DNA of 64,000 nucleotides. Origin: Xenopus tropicalis. Lineage: Eukaryota; Chordata; Amphibia; Anura; Pipidae. The stretch is from the NCBI RefSeq assembly GCF_000004195.4, contig NC_030683.2, forward strand, positions 2,686,581 through 2,750,580, given 5' to 3'. Both the position numbers and the translations under genes were made by a program. The notes below the pieces were generated by a model that made no database searches, was not told the origin of the DNA, and saw only the letters and a list, made by a program, of their open reading frames with translations. Below, in pieces: positions 59,553 through 64,000 of this stretch (the stretch's first letter is position 1; every line of letters starts with the position of its first letter).

Positions 59553-60552
59553 NNNNNNNNNNNNNNNNNNNNNNNNNNNNNNNNNNNNNNNNNNNNNNNN
59601 NNNNNNNNNNNNNNNNNNNNNNNNNNNNNNNNNNNNNNNNNNNNNNNNNNNNNNNNNNNNNNNNNNNNNNNNNNNNNNNNNNNNNNNNNNNNNNNNNNNN
59701 NNNNNNNNNNNNNNNNNNNNNNNNNNNNNNNNNNNNNNNNNNNNNNNNNNNNNNNNNNNNNNNNNNNNNNNNNNNNNNNNNNNNNNNNNNNNNNNNNNNN
59801 NNNNNNNNNNNNNNNNNNNNNNNNNNNNNNNNNNNNNNNNNNNNNNNNNNNNNNNNNNNNNNNNNNNNNNNNNNNNNNNNNNNNNNNNNNNNNNNNNNNN
59901 NNNNNNNNNNNNNNNNNNNNNNNNNNNNNNNNNNNNNNNNNNNNNNNNNNNNNNNNNNNNNNNNNNNNNNNNNNNNNNNNNNNNNNNNNNNNNNNNNNNN
60001 NNNNNNNNNNNNNNNNNNNNNNNNNNNNNNNNNNNNNNNNNNNNNNNNNNNNNNNNNNNNNNNNNNNNNNNNNNNNNNNNNNNNNNNNNNNNNNNNNNNN
60101 NNNNNNNNNNNNNNNNNNNNNNNNNNNNNNNNNNNNNNNNNNNNNNNNNNNNNNNNNNNNNNNNNNNNNNNNNNNNNNNNNNNNNNNNNNNNNNNNNNNN
60201 NNNNNNNNNNNNNNNNNNNNNNNNNNNNNNNNNNNNNNNNNNNNNNNNNNNNNNNNNNNNNNNNNNNNNNNNNNNNNNNNNNNNNNNNNNNNNNNNNNNN
60301 NNNNNNNNNNNNNNNNNNNNNNNNNNNNNNNNNNNNNNNNNNNNNNNNNNNNNNNNNNNNNNNNNNNNNNNNNNNNNNNNNNNNNNNNNNNNNNNNNNNN
60401 NNNNNNNNNNNNNNNNNNNNNNNNNNNNNNNNNNNNNNNNNNNNNNNNNNNNNNNNNNNNNNNNNNNNNNNNNNNNNNNNNNNNNNNNNNNNNNNNNNNN
60501 NNNNNNNNNNNNNNNNNNNNNNNNNNNNNNNNNNNNNNNNNNNNNNNNNNNN
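59553..60552. other. Assembly gap of exactly 1000 N
   Basis: A round-number run of N is a placeholder for unknown distance. The frames reported as open across it are meaningless. Confidence 0.99.
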
Positions 60553-60940
60553 CCCTAAACCCCCATTGCTACACCGGGCACACAGCCAGGGGTGCCCCTA
60601 CAATCATGTGACCCCCCTATCCCCCATTGCTACAACAGGCACACAGCCAGGGGTGCCCCTACATCATGTGACCCCCCTATCCCCCATTGCTACACAGGCA
60701 CACAGCCAGGGGTGCCCCTACATCATGTGACCCCCTATCCCCCATTGCTACACAGGCACACAGCCAGGGGTGCCCCTACATCATGTGACCCCCTATCCCC
60801 CATTGCTACACAGGCACACAGCCAGGGGTGCCCCTACATCATGTGACCCCCTATCCCCCATTGCTACACGGGCACACAGCCAGGGGTGCCCCTACATCAT
60901 GTGACCCCCTATCCCCCATTGCTACACGGCACACAGTGTC
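60553..60940. repeat. 58-bp satellite, right of the gap
   Basis: About 6.5 clean copies of the unit seen at 49150-56425, running into the same unique junction (CACGGCACACAGTGTCCAAC) as the first array. Confidence 0.97.
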
Positions 60941-62599
60941 CAACGGGGGCTCTGGGACATGGGACAAGAGGATGAATGATGGGAACATTCGGGAAGGGAC
61001 AGTGAAAAGCCTTAGAAAAGCGCAATGAGCCTGTGAATTCCCCTTGTGTGTGACCTTTCCCACCCCCTGAATGACAAGGTGCTGCTCGGCCCGACGATCC
61101 CCCTATTAATAGCAGCGAGAAACCAAAGCAGGTTCTGTTCAGTCTCTCGGATCGCCTGTCAGAAATCCCCACAACTATGGGAGCAGCCTTGTGTGGCGCC
61201 CACTGCCCTGTGTGCAACAACTGCTATGGGGGCACTGTGAGCGCTCGCCCCCAGGCTCCTGGTAAGGAACCCACCTGCGCATGAACTGCAACTCCCACCT
61301 TCCTCTAGTGATGAGAGTTATAGTTCTCTAGTGTTGAGAGTTATAGTTCTCTAGTGTGGGCTCCAGATATCAATCTCAGTAAGTACAGGGCTCCCCCCAT
61401 ACAAGTGGCCTCAGCAGCAACGCACTGGCACCTAGTGCTGCCTATATAGGGGGTACAGAATGGGAACAATGGCGCCAGTAGGTGGGCACTGGGTCTATAG
61501 CAAATACAGCAATTAGGGGTGTTTAATTCACACAACCCCCCCCCCTAGATCATGGCACATTGCTGGTTAAAGAACGTCAACCCCAATAATAATATTTTGC
61601 TTAATAAAAGAAAACATAATTCTAAGCAACTTTCCAATATGAATTTATTAAACATTTTTAGTGTGTGGCCTGATCTAGCGGGAGGTTTATGTAAACACAA
61701 ACATTATACATTGCTGAATAATAAGAGGTGATTTTATTGATGATCAATTCAAATTTTATCAGATTAATATTTTGGGTTAAATTGTCCCTTAAGAGTGAAG
61801 ACACACGGAGCTACTGAGTAGCAGCTACTAAACCCCAGGAAACCCCCTGCCATAGACAGTACTGAGAATTGCCTCTGCTAAACACACGTAGGGGCAATTA
61901 TCAGTAAATGCTCAGCAGAGTCTGTTCCTGTAGCCGCTGCCTCACAGTATGGGGGTAGGGGCCCCTTATTTAGTAAATTCCAGATAATAAAGGACTATGG
62001 GGATAAGTGACCCGGTCACGTGACTAAGTGCCGCTAGGGGCAGGGGTATTTGGCTGCTGTATAATTGGTGATTTTATTGATGATCAATTCAAATTGTATC
62101 AGACTGGTAGGGGCTATGTACATACAAACCCACCGCAGGTGATTGGGCAGCCCCCTGGGCAGTTAGGGAGTGGGGGGGCCCTGCAGGTGGGGCGCTACCC
62201 CGGTTCTGCCCACTCAGTTTGGGCTGCGCCACCTCTCGCAGGGGGCTGTCTGCGGACACAGCACTTTCACATCTGTCATTGGACGCAAGCTGTGCCTGTC
62301 AATCATCCCCCCATCACAGGGGCCCCCCCAGTGTTACCCGGACGCAGGGCCTACTGTGCGCACGCCACAAAGCAATAAACCAGACATTTATTGGGGTTTA
62401 TTTAAAGATCTCTGTGCTGCCCATAGCAACGGCCGGCAGCTGCCACTGGGGCCCACTCCCCCCCAGGCACCGCAGTGTTAATAATGTCAACTCGCCCATT
62501 CCACTCACTGCATAGGGCAATGAATGGGTCCTTCCCTCAATAACAGCCAATTGTGGGGGTGGCACTCTCTGAGCAGGGGCTGGTCTGGTACTGGGACGC
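60941..62599. other. Second copy of the duplicated block
   Basis: Almost identical to 56426-58069, offset 4524-4527 bases. Differences seen are one-base changes in C-run length (for example near 57008/61533 and 57781/62306). Content as for the first copy; no gene recognised. Confidence 0.8.
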
Positions 62600-63790
62600 A
62601 GGGGCCCCACCTTATATCCTCAGCCCAGTCAGTGTCAGCCAGGGCCCCACCTTATATCCTCAGGCCCAGTCAGTGTCAGCCAGGGGCCCCACCTTATATC
62701 CTCAGGCCCAGTCAGTGTCAGCCAGGGGCCCCACCTTATATCCTCAGGCCCAGTCAGTGTCAGCCAGGGGCCCCACCTTATATCCTCAGGCCCAGTCAGT
62801 GTCAGCCAGGGGCCCCACCTTATATCCTCAGGCCCAGTCAGAGTCAGCCAGGGGCCCCACCTTATATCCTCAGGCCCAGTCAGAGTCAGCCAGGGGCCCC
62901 CACCTATATCCTCAGGCCCAGTCAGAGTCAGCCAGGGGCCCCACCTTATATCCTCAGGCCCAGTCAGTGTCGGACAGGGGCCCCACCTTATATCCTCAGG
63001 CCCAGTCAGTGTCGGACAGGGGCCCCACCTTATATCCTCAGGCCCAGTCAGTGTCGGACAAGGGTGCCCCACCTTATATCCTCATGGCCCAGTCAGTGTT
63101 CGGACAAGGGTGCCAGGGGTCCCACCTTATATCCTCAGGCCCAGTTCAGTGTCAGACAGGGCCCCACCTTATATCCTCAGGCCCAGTCAGAGTCAGCCAG
63201 GGGCCCCACCTTATATCTCAGGCCCAGTCAGAGTCAGCCAGGGGCCCACCTTATATCCTCAGGCCCAGTCAGTGTCAGCCAGGGGCCCCACCTTATATCC
63301 TCAGGCCCAGTCAGTGTCGGACAAGGGTGCCAGGGGTCCCACCTTATATCCTCAGGCCCAGTCAGTGTCAGACAGGGGTGCCAGGGGCCCCACCTTATAT
63401 CCTCAGGCCCAGTCAGTGTCGGACAGGGGCCCCACCTTATATCCTCAGGCCCAGTCAGTGTCAGACAGGGGTGCCAGGGGCCCCACTTTATATCCTCAGG
63501 CCCAGTCAGTGTCAGACAGGGGTGCCAGGGGCCCCACTTTATATCCTCAGGCCCAGTCAGTGTCAGACAGGGGCCCCACCTTATATCCTCAGGCCCAGTC
63601 AGTGTCAGACAGGGGCCCCACCTTATATCCTCAGGCCCAGTCAGAGTCAGACAGGGGCCCCACCTTATATCCTCAGGCCCAGTCAGTGTCAGACAGGGGT
63701 GCCAGGGGCCCCACCATATATCCTCAGGCCCAGTCAGTGTCAGACAGGGGTGCCAGGGGCCCCACCTTATATCCTCAGGCCCAGTGTCCA
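62600..63790. repeat. 42-bp minisatellite, copy 2
   Basis: About 28 copies of the unit at 58070-59062, roughly five more than copy 1 and with fewer broken units. The same variant units occur in the same order at the right end. Confidence 0.96.
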
Positions 63791-64000
63791 AACAATTTTA
63801 TTATTATTATGGTATTGTAGTATATTATAAAGTACAATCTGGATACACAGCACAGAATAAATTTACATTACACAGTAGGGATGCACCAAATCCACTTTTG
63901 TATTTACATTACAGATGGAACTGACTGTATTGGGCCTTTCCATTTAAAGAAACGGGGGTGTCGCTCTTTCTGAACTGCAGATTAAGGCATTTTATATAGA
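63791..64000. other. Unassigned sequence, second copy of 59063-59273
   Basis: It repeats the sequence following copy 1 of the minisatellite, including the lone TAGGGATGCACC hAT end. It continues past the window. Confidence 0.8.

Noticed and set aside
59440..60730. Two frames of more than 370 codons
   Set aside because: They consist almost entirely of N from the gap.
56426..62600. Genuine segmental duplication in the genome
   Set aside because: Near identity, identical flanking array, homopolymer-only differences and a placeholder gap fit an assembly artefact better; depth data would decide.
1..64000. tRNA, rRNA or other structured RNA genes
   Set aside because: None recognised on either strand by eye; a tRNAscan or Infernal run would be decisive.

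Overview
The window is vertebrate nuclear DNA, almost certainly from a Xenopus frog (X. tropicalis is the likelier species). The interspersed repeats are the ones that crowd frog genomes: TTAA-flanked T2-type MITEs with TTAAAGG ends, hAT MITEs with 8-bp target duplications, and a MITE that starts TACAGGTAT and carries an internal satellite. The only gene I can support is rbm20, on the minus strand. It encodes a splicing regulator of titin and other heart and muscle transcripts.

Ten exons can be placed (exon 1 tentative), running from high to low coordinates: 1? (43098-43189), 2 (20564-21455), 3 (16292-16353), 4 (15164-15231), 5 (13674-13729), 6 (8164-8298), 7 (7267-7398), 8 (3314-3393), 9 (2464-3094) and 10 (1223-1315). 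Every junction has GT/AG borders and compatible phase. Joined, they give 747 codons without a stop: a Leu-rich N-terminal block, a matrin/U1-type zinc finger split between exons 2 and 3, one RRM split between exons 6 and 7, and the RS region with an intact RSRSP core in exon 9. The acidic region, the C-terminal zinc finger and the 3' UTR must lie beyond base 1.

About 28 kb of the roughly 63 kb of real sequence is tandem repeat: at least fifteen unrelated satellites and minisatellites with units from 4 to 239 bp, in introns 2, 3 and 7, in the 21.6-kb putative intron 1, and upstream. Nearly all long open frames outside the rbm20 exons are artefacts of these arrays. From 43.2 kb to the right end I find no coding gene, only arrays, MITEs and one CpG-rich block (48.56-49.08 kb) that could be a promoter.

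The right end has assembly problems. The 58-bp array at 49.15-56.4 kb becomes full of single-base indels after 50.6 kb. There is a gap of exactly 1000 N at 59553-60552, and the roughly 3 kb before the gap is repeated almost identically after it. This looks like a false (haplotype or unmerged-contig) duplication. I see no new biochemical system. The points most worth following are the candidate first exon, satellite expansion inside MITEs, G-rich arrays and decoy splice donors close to rbm20 exons, and a cluster of cardiac-type motifs in intron 1.
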